DNA of 64,000 nt from Tenebrio molitor. Lineage: Eukaryota > Arthropoda > Insecta > Coleoptera > Tenebrionidae. Position numbers and translations under genes: made by a program. The DNA lies in contig NC_091047.1 in the NCBI RefSeq assembly GCF_963966145.1, positions 17,608,001 to 17,672,000 of the forward strand, read 5' to 3'. The notes under the pieces were generated by a model. It had not been told where the DNA came from. It saw only the letters and a program-made list of their open reading frames with translations, and ran no database searches. Shown here in pieces: positions 47,779 to 59,115 of this stretch; the stretch's first letter is position 1; every line of letters begins with the position of its first letter.

Positions 47779-48713
47779 AGCATAACAGACCAGACATTAT
47801 TATTTTAAATAAACAACAAAAGCAAACATATCTTCTAGATATACTTAGCTGTTCCAAATTCACACAATATAACAAAGACATATAACACAAAAATTAATAA
47901 ATATCGCGCGTTCAAATGAAATCCTGGGCTGAGTAGGCGTTGGAAAAATTAAACCGTTTAGAACAGTGTAAAGTTTGAATTTCCCGCCGTTTGACACGAA
48001 TGACAAATGATTATGTTTAATCGGGACATAACATAACATGTTTGTTTTCAGCAAAGGGTGCCGATAGATATTTGCTTCGAGAATAGGATTCGTTAAGTTA
48101 CTCTTAGTGATGGATAAATGACCGGTCATTTATTTTTGGTCAAAGTTGACCGGTCCTTGATCGGTCAATTACCAGTCATTATTGGTCAAAAAGTAGGAAC
48201 TAGTTAATAAACATCACAAAATGATTCTTTCAATGTCAAGGATTATTTTAATACCAAATAATGGTTCTTAATTCCATTTTTTATAAGATTTATTGATCGA
48301 TAAATTATTGTCCTAAAATTGTGTAAGTGAGGTTAAGTTTGAATTGTTTGAAATTATACTTTGTTTTTTCTTTAACATATTTGCTTGAATTTGAACTTTT
48401 TGTTAATTTGAAACGCTTAAAACTTTCAACACAACTGTGTGTGTGTATTTTCAGTTTTTTAGTTTCTTTTAAAATAGTTAAACATTCGTTTAGAATTTAA
48501 AAAAGTAGGTAAGTATTTTATGAAAATAAAAATATATTGTATGTCGTGTTAAGAAGACACAAAAACGAATGAAAAACAAAAACCACTTCTTCCTAATAGA
48601 TAAAAAGCTTAATAATCGTTTTCCACAATGATCTTTATTAAAGTTTTAGATGTTTCATTGTCATAATTTACATATTTATTGTCATAATCCATTTCTTCAT
48701 TGTCAGCAGCTAA

Positions 48714-50029
48714 AGTCCATTCATTTTGTATTGAACTTTTCAAGGTCAAATAATTTTATTTTTTGGCTTTGTAATTATGTTTTGTATATAGTGACATGCA
48801 GGTAAACACCGTAAACGTTGAATTGAGCATTGCTAAATCACATTATGTTGGTTATATGCATGTCACTATATACCATTCACGATGTTTTGGCATAAGGGGA
48901 GGCCATGGAAAAAGTGCATTTAAGTTGGCAGTAAAGCTGTCTGTTGAATCAGGTTATGTTTTTCTAAGTTTGAGGTTATAAACTGCGTCATTGTCTAGTG
49001 CATTGTTGTCAGTTTTACTAGTTTACAATAGAACAATACTCACATATTTTTAATCCATTTTAACAAAACAGGAAACTGACTTGAACAGACTACAGAATAG
49101 TAGGGACCGGAACCGAAAGAAAAAGTGGTTCCTGTTAATTTATGCACTACTTAGATAACCTATCTATACAGTGTCTTAACCAACCAATTAGTAACTTCTC
49201 AATGAATTTTTCATTTTAACCAAAACGTTCCTAGAACTAGATTGTATAAAATTTTGTACCTACTTATTAAGCCTTACGTTATTCGATTCTTTCTGCAAAA
49301 TATTTACACACCCATCGTCCATGACAAAAAAGAACAAAACTATTCAACTTCCATAATTTCATTAGAAAATTCTGAATCATCATTACCTGCATCAAAATCC
49401 CAATCAAATTCCGAGTCAGATTCTCCTAATGAAATTATTAAAGGAAGAACGTTTTCAAATGAAAGATTTCCAATTAATTTTGCCCAATCTTCCGAAATAA
49501 GTTCTTCACAATATCTACAAAAATGTTGGCAAATTTCAGGAGTACATTTCAAAATAGACTCAAGCCATAAATTCACAACTCTATCGCGAAGTTATAATAG
49601 GTCTTACAAATCTCCTATGCCATTTCAATTGGGTCGTTGTTTCTTCCTTCACTATCCGTGCTACATATTTATCTTGTACTCACCTACGATTCAATTTATA
49701 CATAAAAAGAACTTGACTTCACTGTAACTTACTGAAAATATGTTCTGCAGTCTAATACAAACACCATCAATACGTATTAATGTCGCTTAATTATGATTAC
49801 GGTAAATTCGGCAACATGTTACGTTCATCTTGATAGGTCCGCATGTCAGGCATTTTAGTGACAGCAGAAATGACAGAAATCAAACATGTATCCAACGTTA
49901 AAAAATGAAATCATAGCCTCCCCTTATGCCAAAACATCGTGAATGGCATATATTTACAAAACATAATTACAGTGCCAAAATTTAAATTATTTGACCTTGA
50001 AAAGTTCAATACAAAATGAATGGACTTTA
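48714..50029. repeat. Inner foldback inside the hAT-like element
   Basis: TCCATTCATTTTGTATTGAA...CACGATGTTTTGGCATAAGGG at 48717-48902 is found inverted at 49919-50029. The left arm carries an extra 80-bp hairpin (about 48790-48872; TATAGTGACATGCA and TGCATGTCACTATA) absent from the right arm. Confidence 0.8.
49340..49576 (-). pseudogene. Possible transposase C-terminal fragment
   Basis: A 78-codon minus frame ends in an acidic tail: ILKCTPEICQHFCRYCEELI, then SEDWAKLIGN...LGESDSEFDWDFDAGN. The C..H...C...I...W followed by a Glu/Asp-rich tail resembles the ends of pogo/IS630-type transposases. It is weak and unplaced, and codes in the foldback loop of the hAT-like element. The plus-strand frame over it (49242-49727) is considered its shadow. 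Confidence 0.35.
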
Positions 50030-50859
50030 CGTAAATGAAATCAGACGACCCAACATAACCTCATCTCATCAGTCAAACAGTCATCATATCCTATAATCTT
50101 CAACATTATAAGCGGGAAATTTAAATTTTAAAAATGACTGGTCAAATTCGTCAAGTCATTGACAATTATTGACCGGTCAAATGGGTCATTGACTAAGTCA
50201 ATTACCGGACCTCACAACACTAGTTACTCTATTTTTAATGTAAAACATTGCAAAGAAAGAAAAAAAGAAACTCTTTTTGGGCTCTAAATTTTAGGTTAGC
50301 TGTCAACATGCTCCAAATAATCTACGCTTTAAAAAAGCACAACAATTGACGGTTTCCAACGCCTCCCCAGCTCAGGATTTCATTTGAACGCCCGATATTT
50401 AGAACTCTCCGTTGCTATGAGAAATCTTTGGTGTTTAGAAAAAATTTCGATTTTATCACTTATAATTTCAGCAACGGGAATAGTAGTACCTACCGCAATC
50501 TCTTTTTAAAAATTTAAAAATTTTGGACTTAGAGAACACATTGGTGGTTGAAATTCAAAAAGTTATATTATTATTCTCATGTCATATCGTGAGGAAATTC
50601 CTTAACATTGACACAGAACATAAAACACAAAAAAGTCAAAATGTGGAGGCGAGCGGAGTCGGCCAGTTGGGCCAACCTACCTGCGTCGAGTAATGTCAAG
50701 TAAACGGTCAACTTAATCCCATGGGCCTGTTGGGCCAAGTTTGTAGGTAATTAGTTGTTCTCAATAAAAAAAAATTATTCCTAATTTCTTTGAAACTGGT
50801 GTAACAAAAATTATATGGGGTATCCTCAAAGATTAACGTACAAAGAAGTGTTTATCGTA

Positions 50860-50954
50860 TCCCACCTCCACCCGGCGGCACGGCAATTTTGCCGGAGTAC
50901 ATACACTATTACGGATATTACTATCAAGTAATAGTGCAGTGCTTATCAACATAA
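50860..50954 (-). repeat. LINE 3' UTR (minus copy)
   Basis: TAATTATGTTGATAAGCACT...GTATGTACTCCGGCAAAATT...CCGCCGGGTGGAGG. It matches the plus-strand copy at 52568-52670. Confidence 0.75.
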
Positions 50955-51425
50955 TTACCGGCGTCTCGCCTCCGCATTTTGACTTTGTTGTGTATTATGT
51001 TCTGTGTCAATGTTAAGGAACTTCCTCACGATGTGACATGAGTATAATAATATACCTTTTTGAATTTCAACTACCAATTTGTTATCTAAATCCAGAATTT
51101 TTAAATTTTTAAAAAGAGATTGCGGTACTATTCCCGTTGCTGAAATTACAAGTGGTAAAATCGAAATTTTTTCTAAACACCAAAGATTTCTCATAGCAAC
51201 CGAGAGCTCTAAATATTTATTAATTTTTGTGTTATATGTCTGTGTTATATTATGTGAATTTGGAACAGTTATATCTAAAAGATATGCTTGCTTTTGTTGT
51301 TTATTTAAAATTATAATGTCTGGTCTGTTATGCTTATTATTTATTATTAGGAAATATAGATGTGGTAATTTACATAGATACATAGTACAGTTTATACACT
51401 TGGAGCATATTTGTAAGATATACAT
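50955..51425 (-). pseudogene. LINE ORF C-terminus with restriction-like endonuclease motif
   Basis: A 156-codon frame reads CINCTMYLCKL...NKHNRPDIIILNKQQKQAYL, LDITVPNSHNITQTYNTKIN, KYLELSVAMRNLW, ISATGIVPQSLFKNLK. RPD...(12 residues)...D-I-T-V-P is the PD-(D/E)XK signature seen after the reverse transcriptase in R2/R4/Dong-like LINEs, and CxxC...H upstream fits their Zn finger. The frame ends at 50955 and is followed by a 3' UTR shared with 52557-52680 (plus strand). It is 5'-truncated. Confidence 0.78.
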
Positions 51426-51566
51426 TTTACAAAATCTAATCTACTCATGCGATTTTCATTTCGCTCTTTTATTTTTTCTAAAACAAAATTTTGCCTTTGT
51501 TTCACTTGCGGTCGTAACTTTTTAACAAACTTATTACTCTTATTAGCCGTATTAATTTTTACGTAA

Positions 51567-51758
51567 GTGCTTATTCACAATGGACATAAGCTTGACATAA
51601 GGCATAAGAAATTCATGATACATGCAGTGGATATACTATTAATTTTTACGTAACTTATGAGAATTATTTTCCAATTGCCCAAATTTACAAATTATTCTTA
51701 GGTATCTCTCTATCTCTTATGTATTTCTTATGTCTTATGTCCATTGTGAATAAGCACT
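51567..51758. mobile_element. MITE family C, copy 2
   Basis: Clean inverted ends GTGCTTATTCACAATGGACA and TGTCCATTGTGAATAAGCAC enclose 192 bp. About 60 bp of interior is absent relative to copy 1 at 25998-26261. Confidence 0.85.
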
Positions 51759-52439
51759 AAGTGTCGGCTTGAAAATTTAGTAATATTTCCGTAAACTGGT
51801 AAATGTTTGGATGAGCCTTGTAAAAGTTGGTACCTACTAAAATACGAATGAAACGATTCACAAGCATTTGTGGTTCTGCTTAACGATGCTGTCTCACTAG
51901 CCCATATACGGCAGGAACAAAGCATCTTGGCTGATATAATTTTCTACTAAATAGTTTTGAACTCTATCATCATACACTAATGATTCAACAAGGTCAAATG
52001 CAAATGAATCGCCTACTTCACTAGGGTTTAAAAATTGAAGTCCAAAAAAATATTTTCCAATATCTGAATTACTTTTGTACCCGGCAGTTAAACCTAACGA
52101 TTGAATTTTTGATATTTAGATAATTACAATATGTGATTTTACAATCTTTTGGCTAAGACTGTACGTGAAAGGAAACTGAAGAAAACTAAATTTCAAGGTG
52201 AAAATAAATACGATTTCATTGCATTTCTGTTACCGTACAAATAACTGAAAAATGAAGAAATTGTCAAAGAAAAAAACTTCACCGACGACTAATTTTAAAA
52301 GGAAGCAAAATTGGAATTACGACCCTGTTTCTTGATTCAGTTCAAGACGATTCAAGACTTGTATTTACCTGCGGATCATTGGTGTTCGGTTTCTTACCAC
52401 TTTTACGACAACCTTCGTTATAAGGGGACTCACCTTTTC

Positions 52440-52680
52440 CAATAATTGTCGGTGACAGGGTTCTTAATCCCCTGGCTGGGCATATTTGGCCCAACTCCGA
52501 CTCTGAGATTAGGGACGGCCCGTAGCGTTGGCCCAACTGGTCTACGCCCGAGGCGAGACGCCGGTAATTATGTTGATAAGCACTGGCACTATTACTTGAT
52601 AGTATTATCCGTAATAGTGTATGTACTCCGACAAAATTGCCGTGCCGCCGGGTGGTGGAGGGTTAAGTTATATTATAATC
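52440..52680 (+). repeat. LINE 3' end (plus copy)
   Basis: GGCGAGACGCCGGTAATTATGT through the CCGCCGGGTGGTGG block matches the complement of 50862-50980. Upstream GGCCCAACTGGTC text resembles 50660-50700. Open frames here (52342-52536 minus, 52446-52688 plus) are not independent genes. Confidence 0.7.
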
Positions 52681-52736
52681 GAAAATAATGAGCTCACAGC
52701 TATGTTGCTAATGTATGGGCAATGTTATCAATATCA

Positions 52737-53031
52737 TTATCACATTATCAGAATGCAGCTGCGGCGTCCAGAGAGTACGCAGAGCGATTTCCGGAAAGAC
52801 ACCATCCTGGGCCACGTCAGTTATTAATCTAGTAATCTAGCAAATCTACAGCGAAGAAATAGACAGGACCGGACTCAAAATTTTAGAAAATATTAAAAAT
52901 ATACAATCAATTATCTCCGTTAATACAAACATTTTACTAAGAAGATTTAGGCTAAAATTCTTAAGAATAATGTACAGTACCTCGTGTTACAAGGAACGCC
53001 TCAACTTCGAAAACACCCTGTGTATAATCAT
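52737..53031 (+). pseudogene. N-terminal remnant of a mariner-like (DUF4817-type) transposase
   Basis: The plus frame gives NAAAASREYAERFPERHHPG, then PRQLL, the start of the helix-turn-helix region of this transposase group. A later frame has DRTGLKILENIKNIQSIISV, corresponding to the second helix-turn-helix. The last bases, AACACCCTGTGTA (53019-53031), are a mariner-type terminal repeat. Stops and deletions show it is dead. Confidence 0.7.
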
Positions 53032-53454
53032 TATTAATAGTATAGTATACTACAGTATTATAGTACACAAAATATTTGATTTGATCATTTGCAAAATTTA
53101 CTAACAATAAACTTTGACGTTTTTTGGACTAAACATTTCGTTAAAATGCATTTTTCGTCGATTGTATTTCAGCCCCTATGAAATTTACAAGCAAAATATA
53201 AATACAAAAAAGTTACCAAATTTTATCCTTTACAACTTTTATTTGATCATTTTTCTCACATAATAATCAACACTTATCGAGTTATTCTGTGGAAACATGT
53301 TTTTTGCACGTTTCATTCAAGATGGTGGCTCGCACTCACTGTCCCCAAGGTCGAAAACTTCTATTTTTCATCAGGGTTACTACTCAAACTAAACAACCTT
53401 TTGTAAGGCAACGGCCATTTTTATCCCCCACTGACTGGACTAAACGTCTTCCCA

Positions 53455-53477
53455 GCCCAGGATTTCATTTCAACGCC
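53455..53477. mobile_element. Solo end of the 4-bp-duplication TIR family
   Basis: CCAGCCCAGGATTTCATTTCAACGCCC equals the terminal repeat of the 47905-50394 element. The partner end is not evident; it may lie in 53290-53340 or be deleted. Confidence 0.6.
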
Positions 53478-53587
53478 CTATAGCACAGCCATCTCTACTT
53501 ACAAGCCGTGAAGTTATTTTTTTTTAATTTCATATAGTAATGTAATGAATAAAGGATGGATAAAAGGGAAACGTATAAAAATAGTAG

Positions 53588-53878
53588 TTTATTTAACGAA
53601 TTTGCGTGTAAATTGGACCTTTTTTGGCATGAGTGGGCCAGTTTAAAAAGCGAGTGAAACGCGTTTTAAAGGCCCACGAGTGCCAAAAATGGTCCAAAAT
53701 AATCACACGAACGAGTTGAATACAACGTTTTTTTGTTCGACTAGCCTCTTAAAGGCTCAAAATTCGCTTAAAATCTTCAAAATTAGCTTGACGTTTCGTT
53801 TTAACAAGTTGTGACATTTATCAAAATCCGTTCACACAAGAGAAAATTCTCAAATTCTGACAGTGTCGAACAAAAAAC
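53588..53878 (+). repeat. Dispersed repeat family A, copy 5
   Basis: TTTAACGAATTTGCGTGTAA to GACAGTGTCGAACAAAAA, nested inside the 5-bp-duplication element. Confidence 0.85.
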
Positions 53879-54014
53879 ATTATTAAGATTTCAACGATTT
53901 TAATACGTAGTACATATTCGCTAATTATTCAAAGTGGTAAGTTTTTTCTTTGTACTACGTTTTTCATGTTGACAAGCATTATTTTTATTTTTACTATAAT
54001 TGTTTAACACTATA

Positions 54015-54483
54015 CAGGGTGTTTCTGAAATAGGTGCATTAATTTTAACTGGTAATAGAACTCATCAAAAGGAACAACTTTTCTCTCTGCCATTTTGGCG
54101 AAAAACGTTGCGTAATGGCTTAAAAAACTAGGAAAGATTTTCCTAAAACCGTTCATATCTCCAAAACTAACCTACCTAAAAACGTGAAACAACCAGATTC
54201 TTACGAAGTGGATTTTTTGCTATACGGGTAGATTTATTTGAATTTCGATTTCGGCGTTAAAACACGTTTTCTGGATGAAAATGGATGTTTTTTTCATATT
54301 AGCGCTGATCTGAATTAGCCATTGCAGTATTTAGTGGCGTAGGGCTATTTTAGTGAAAAATCTCTCCAATTTTTTTTTGGAATTGAACATCGTTTTTCGG
54401 CAAAATGGTAAATAGAAAAGTTGTTCCTTTTGACGAGTTCTATTACCAGTTAAATTTAATGCACCTATTTCAGAAACACCCTG
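54015..54483. mobile_element. Mariner-type MITE (CAGGGTGTTTCTGAAATAGG ends), TA duplication
   Basis: 469 bp with TA on both sides. Inverted arms are about 70 bp long, CAGGGTGTTTCTGAAATAGG to GGAACAACTTTT. Nested inside 53483-54802. Confidence 0.9.
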
Positions 54484-54807
54484 TATTGCTCATAATTAAT
54501 GCCGCAAGGACGTGTATTTTTTCACATGGTGTTCCACATTCGCATACAACACTAAAATAAATCAACATAAAGGTTATCTGATTTTATACTTTTAATTGCT
54601 AACGTGGTTAATACTCGTACTTTTTGATGATTCTTTTTGCTCAAGAATTGTTAAATACTTCTTCAGCACCAATTTATCTCACTGTTTTTGATTCAAACTC
54701 GCAAAAACACTATCTAACAAACGTGGACTGATGAAGGAATAGACCCACACGCGACGTTGCCAGATTTCTAACTTCACGGCTTATAAGTAGAGATGGCTGT
54801 GCCTATA

Positions 54808-56347
54808 GTCATGTCAACAAATGTTCATCATGAGCACACTTCGCGCTTTTTTATTATTCCAAATAATTGAGTTATTACTTATTATCAACCGTTAATCAGA
54901 AAGATTAATCATTTAGGATAATGTTATTAACTTGAAGGTAAATACCTTATAAATTTTGCAATTGTATTGTGACAGAACATGACGATATAAATAGGAAGTT
55001 TACAAGATTATTGTCAGAAAAATACTTAAAAGACAATAGATCATTTCGCTTACCGTATCTAACATCAATTTTACCAGTTAATTACTCAAGTATTTTCTTC
55101 TCAAGCCGTTGTAAATATTTTGAACAGATGTACTTGACTGGAACAAAAAAGAAAAAATAAATACAATAATAAAAAATGGCATCAGAGTTAACACACAATA
55201 TACATTCTAGCTGGCTAGATGTGAAATTTAAAAAAATCATCCGGTACTTGATCATTCAGAATCAGTTACAACACTTTGCTTCCTAACATAAAGCAGGCTG
55301 ATAAACTAGTAGATAATCTAAACAAATACAAAACATTTTATTTGATTTCAACAATTTTTGAATTTGTCACTGAACCGTATTTTATGCATTCTATAAATTG
55401 AAAGATAAAAGAAATCGACTGATAATCCAAGAGATGTTATCCATTATTCAACTTTACTGAAGATATTAAATGACAGAATGAATAATGCAAATTCTTCTAA
55501 AAGTCAATTTCAAAAATTATGCGTCTTTTAACAAATTTAATTTTACTTACTTCAATGGACATGAGTCGTAGAAGAACAATTACTTGATGATAATAGCACA
55601 TTTAATGTTTCACAATCACTAATAATGTATTTAGGTAGGTATATCAAATATCAGGTATAATAACGTAGAACCACAAAGTCAAAACAGGAAAGCAATGACA
55701 ACCGTTCTGGATTCACTGTCGATTCACATTAAATCTCTATAATTTAAAACAAAATAAACAAGTTATTCGTGGGACCGATAAGAAAAAATCTTATCTGCCG
55801 ATAATGAACGCATAATATAAGTATTTTATAAAGCTTGTTTGACACGATGCTAAATTTTGTAGAAAATTTGTTAGAAAATGAAAGAGACCCTCGATCAGGA
55901 CCAATGAACGATCAGGATCATAGTCTGTCTTTGTCAGATCCTGATCGTTCATTGGTCCTCTCTCATTTTCTAACAAATTTTCTACAAAATTTAGCATCGT
56001 GTCATACAGCCTTAAGAGGGAATTAATAGAAAATTACTCTTACCAACTAATTTGGAACTATTTCTGACTTGTTACAGTAGTTCTTCCTCTATAGAAGTTA
56101 AAGAAGATTTTTATTACATTTTTATTTTATTGTCGTTCTTTTTTTTGGAGATATGATGATATGACGTCTAAAAGATTTTGTTTAGAGAACTATGTATGTA
56201 GAGTCCATTCCTTCTTGGATGAATTTAGAAACTTATTCTCTGTAAACGAATATCTTGTCGTCAAGACATGATCTTATAGTTCACCTTGCCCTCCTGCTTA
56301 AAACTATTGTCTTCTTTTTTTTTTGGTACTATTGGGGACAAAATAAC
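54808..56347. other. AT-rich region without genes
   Basis: No supported coding sequence. Contains the near-perfect hairpin at 55841-56003. A fragment at 55211-55250 (AGATGTGAAATTTAAAAAAATCATCC) is inverted relative to 33461-33481. Confidence 0.5.
55841..56003. repeat. Near-perfect 163-bp hairpin
   Basis: Arms GACACGATGCTAAATTTTGT...AATGAACGATCAGGATC (55841-55919) and the complement (55937-56003) match almost throughout, with about 12 bp extra in the left arm. The centre is TAGTCTGTCTTTGTCA. Possibly a MITE; no target duplication is clear. Confidence 0.9.
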
Positions 56348-56526
56348 GAGCGATCAAATTAATTTGTAATCGAGTTATCCATGAATTCGAAGTCGTATGT
56401 CGTTACTTGAACTCCACGCTCCAATAAATATAGCTTGAAACACAAGTTAGATCTCAATATATCATCGCAAAAGACATACGAATTCAAATCCATGGATGAT
56501 TCGATTACAAATTAATTTGATCGCTC
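56348..56526. mobile_element. MITE family D, copy 2
   Basis: Ends GAGCGATCAAATTAATTTGT and ACAAATTAATTTGATCGCTC are perfectly inverted; 179 bp; matches 27149-27329. Confidence 0.85.
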
Positions 56527-57160
56527 TATACTTTGGTCATCGTTTTTCTGTCACTTCAAAAAAAAAATTATGTAAACCAAGCATTAACGTCAAGTCAACA
56601 TCGATGACAATTTCGAATTATGTACTTTTCTCTTGTCAAAAATGTGGCACCTTCCACCGTTCAAAAATTTAGAATTGTCTCCCTCGCTTCTGAGGGATTG
56701 TCCATGAGCCAAATTGCCTTGTGGAAACCTTTTTAAGTTTTCCTCCTTGGAGTGTCTCATTCAGTGTTCCATTTTTTGATATTTAACATTTTGCAACATT
56801 TGTTATTTATAACGAAATCGAAAAAAGAAAAGTATGGGGCCCTACAGGAAAGACGTATCTTTCAAATAAAAAAAGGACCTTGTCTTCATCTGTTGTGGTT
56901 TTAAAGATATGGATGTTTAAAAACACCGTTTTTCGACCATTTCAAATCAGGTAAACCCCACCCTTAACTGGTGAACACTTCGAAACCACTACGGTCTATT
57001 TCAAAATTTAGTGTAAAGTGGAAATTTGAATATTTTGCAGTGTTTTGTAATGTTATAGTAATTTACGTTATAAGTCCGGTAGGTTACTTGTAACAGTACG
57101 AGTTAGACATTATGGACGAGGCGACGTTAGGAGCCGAGTCAAGAATGTTTAAACGAGTAC

Positions 57161-57710
57161 TATGCCGGCCAAAAAATTTAGGCCGTCATTGTCTGTCAAT
57201 TCAAAAAAAAAAAAAAAAAATTGTAATCCGTACTTTATTGTCATCATGATTACCGTCTTGATTATGAACGTTATTTTTTGGGTGGTAAATTTCAAAACTC
57301 AAAATTATTTTGTCATTTCTACTACACAGGTTATCTATGTACAATGAGGGACATGGAATCCTGGGCAGTCTGTTATTGTCCTTTCAAAAAGTGTCAATGT
57401 AAATGCACCTTTACCGTCATTATAATTGATATTTTCAAAAAAACTGTCAACTTGGTTATGAGTAGCTAAGGTATGGTTTAGAAATTTTGACAACTGAATG
57501 ACACATCTGCCCAGTTTTTCGTGTGTCCAATAGTACGATTGCTCTAATTTTGTTTATTCATGTCGGATTTTTGGAATATCTGAGCTTCAAACGGTTTAAA
57601 TTAATTGTCAAAATGACAAGAATCGAAAGTCGGGTTACGATTCCTAAAGGTTTATTTACACTTTACTTGAATGTCAAGAAAGTGACGGCCAAAATTTTTT
57701 GGCCGCCATA
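57161..57710. mobile_element. MITE inserted in the long-TIR arm, 4-bp GTAC duplication
   Basis: Ends TATGCCGGCCAAAAAATTTA and AATTTTTTGGCCGCCATA. GTAC is duplicated (57157-57160, 57711-57714), and the opposite arm (complement of 63395-63420) carries the uninterrupted GAGTACCTGTTACAAG, proving the insertion. Its interior text (TTTTTTGGGTGGTAAATTTC...) also occurs at 62926-63065. Confidence 0.88.
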
Positions 57711-58255
57711 GTACCTGTTACAAGTACTATCGGATGTATATCGTAATGTATTTTTCATGCCGCCGGCCGGAATTTGGTAAATTACAGATCTCGAAATCGT
57801 CCAGAAACACATGCATTGCCGGCCTAGTCCGGCTAAAAGTAGGGATTTTGAGTTGTCATCGGTTTCGGTTGGCATTTGTTATCAGAATTCTATCAAACGT
57901 CAATGTTTGTTCTGTGGATGGCTCGTTAAAAATGTTTTTCTATTTATAACAACGTACAAACTACAAAGAAGCAATATTTAACTAAAATTAATTAATTAAA
58001 ATTACGTTTCGAGCCATTTCTTGAATATGGGTTGGTGTATTTATTACAACAAATGTTTCAGGAAAATGTCAAAAACAAAACAAATTAATTAAATTTAATA
58101 AATGTCAGGAAACAAGAGCGATGTTGATTTTAAAATTTAAATGTTTAAATGTAAGTGTTGCCAACACAAAAAAAGTCCCTAATACCAATTATTAAAACAA
58201 GTGCTTTAACTTCCATTTAACAAAAATCCGCAGAAGTCGGCACGAAAAATTTTGT

Positions 58256-58371
58256 GTATCACACGTCCAGAAAATGTTTTGCGAGCATTCGTACTTACAA
58301 TACTCGTCTATCGACTCGTATTGTAAACGGTACTCATGCTCGCAAACGTGCAGTTTCTGGCCTTGTGATAC
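58256..58371. repeat. 116-bp imperfect hairpin inside an arm insertion
   Basis: GTATCACACGTCCAGAAAAT...GCGAGCATTCGTAC...ACAATACTCG pairs with the complementary right half ending TTTCTGGCCTTGTGATAC. It lies in the 57749-58382 block that is missing from the other arm. Confidence 0.8.
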
Positions 58372-58921
58372 AAATAACTATTATTTCATACTGGAAGTCT
58401 CTTGTGCATCATAATTTTAATTCAAAAATTAAAAAATCACATTATTCTGTGAAAATAGCATCACCTTTTTCCTGTGCCAACGGCCGTTGCTATTGTTTTT
58501 TTAGATTGAATATTTTTTGACTTTTTCACTTTTAAATGTCAGATTTGATGGATAAAAATAAAACAGTCCGGTAGGTGTTGCTTAGTGACACTTTCCGGCT
58601 CTGATACTGTTATAACTCACCTACCGGACTCAAATTGATGATGCAATCAAACATCTACCGGACAGTATGAAATAAAAAATCAAACATGATTAGAAATTAT
58701 TTCTAATTGACATTATAAATTTCTACAGGTATCCCACCTAACACTTTTAGGTATTATATCTCTATTATTTATGGACCGATTTTTGTAAAATTTAACAGAT
58801 AGATAATTTAAATGGTGGAGATTAATCTCGAGTTACTCAAGTACCTCCAGTCTTAAAACTCTTTGAATTAGTGCCGTTTCGTGCGTTCCCACCCAATATT
58901 TTTAATCAAAGACATTATATT

Positions 58922-59085
58922 GGGTGTTTTTTTAAATTTCAACTTGTAGTAGGCCTTGAACAGTCGATTGTGAACGCACCACTCGTGGAAAACGTAAGAT
59001 TCAAACAGCTGATCCGTGACACAGCCGTGATTCGTAACCAGTAGGTACAGTGCGTTCACAATTGGCACTTCAACGCCTACTATGG
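58922..59085. repeat. Family E-related repeat, copy 3
   Basis: GGGTGTTTTTTTAAATTTCA, TTGTGAACGCACCACTCGTG, and inverted partner AGTGCGTTCACAATTGGC...CAACGCCTACTATGG. Related to 38285-38415 and 33789-34156. Confidence 0.65.
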
Positions 59086-59115
59086 GGTGAAAAAAAAAAA
59101 AACTCCGGATACATA

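Larger units (their letters stand above)
48105..50222. mobile_element. hAT-like element, 8-bp GTTACTCT duplication
   Basis: Begins TAGTGATGGATAAATGACCG and ends CCGGACCTCACAACACTA, with GTTACTCT immediately on both sides (48097-48104 and 50223-50230). The 8-bp duplication and TAGTG.TG ends are hAT features. Subterminal GACCGGTCA sites recur near both ends. No hAT transposase is visible. The middle is a foldback (48714-48906 against 49915-50029). Confidence 0.85.
47905..50394. mobile_element. TIR element with 4-bp ATAT duplication, itself invaded
   Basis: Ends CGCGCGTTCAAATGAAATCC and CGGGCGTTCAAATGAAATCC (reverse complement of the right end) extend about 42 bp with few mismatches (through GGCGTTGGAAA). 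It interrupts the LINE fragment and duplicates ATAT, confirmed against the uninterrupted LINE copy near 51205-51240. Without the hAT-like insertion (48105-50222) the element is only about 370 bp. Another end of this family is at 53455-53477. Confidence 0.85.
47779..50660 (+). pseudogene. LINE 3' fragment (REL-endonuclease end), split by a nested insertion
   Basis: Two pieces, 47779-47904 and 50395-50660, join exactly at ATAT. They match, in order, the reverse complement of the LINE fragment at 51340-51000 (AGCATAACAGACCAGACATT...AACACAAAAATTAATAAATAT, then TTAGA..CTC.GTTGCTATGAG). Frameshifts make the coding sequence dead. Confidence 0.82.
53483..54802. mobile_element. TIR element with 5-bp CTATA duplication
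   Basis: Ends GCACAGCCATCTCTACTTAC and its complement (GTAGAGATGGCTGTGC) are inverted over about 37 bp, and CTATA flanks both sides (53478-53482, 54803-54807). Most of the 1.3 kb is made of a family A repeat (53588-53878) and a mariner MITE (54015-54483). No transposase. Confidence 0.82.

Noticed and set aside
49242..49727. 161-codon plus-strand frame
   Set aside because: It lies in the loop of a foldback within a hAT-like element, has no recognisable domain, and its complement has the more protein-like acidic frame.
52342..52688. Frames of 64 and 80 codons around 52.4-52.7 kb
   Set aside because: They overlap the LINE 3' end shared with 50860-50980 and have no independent coding signal.
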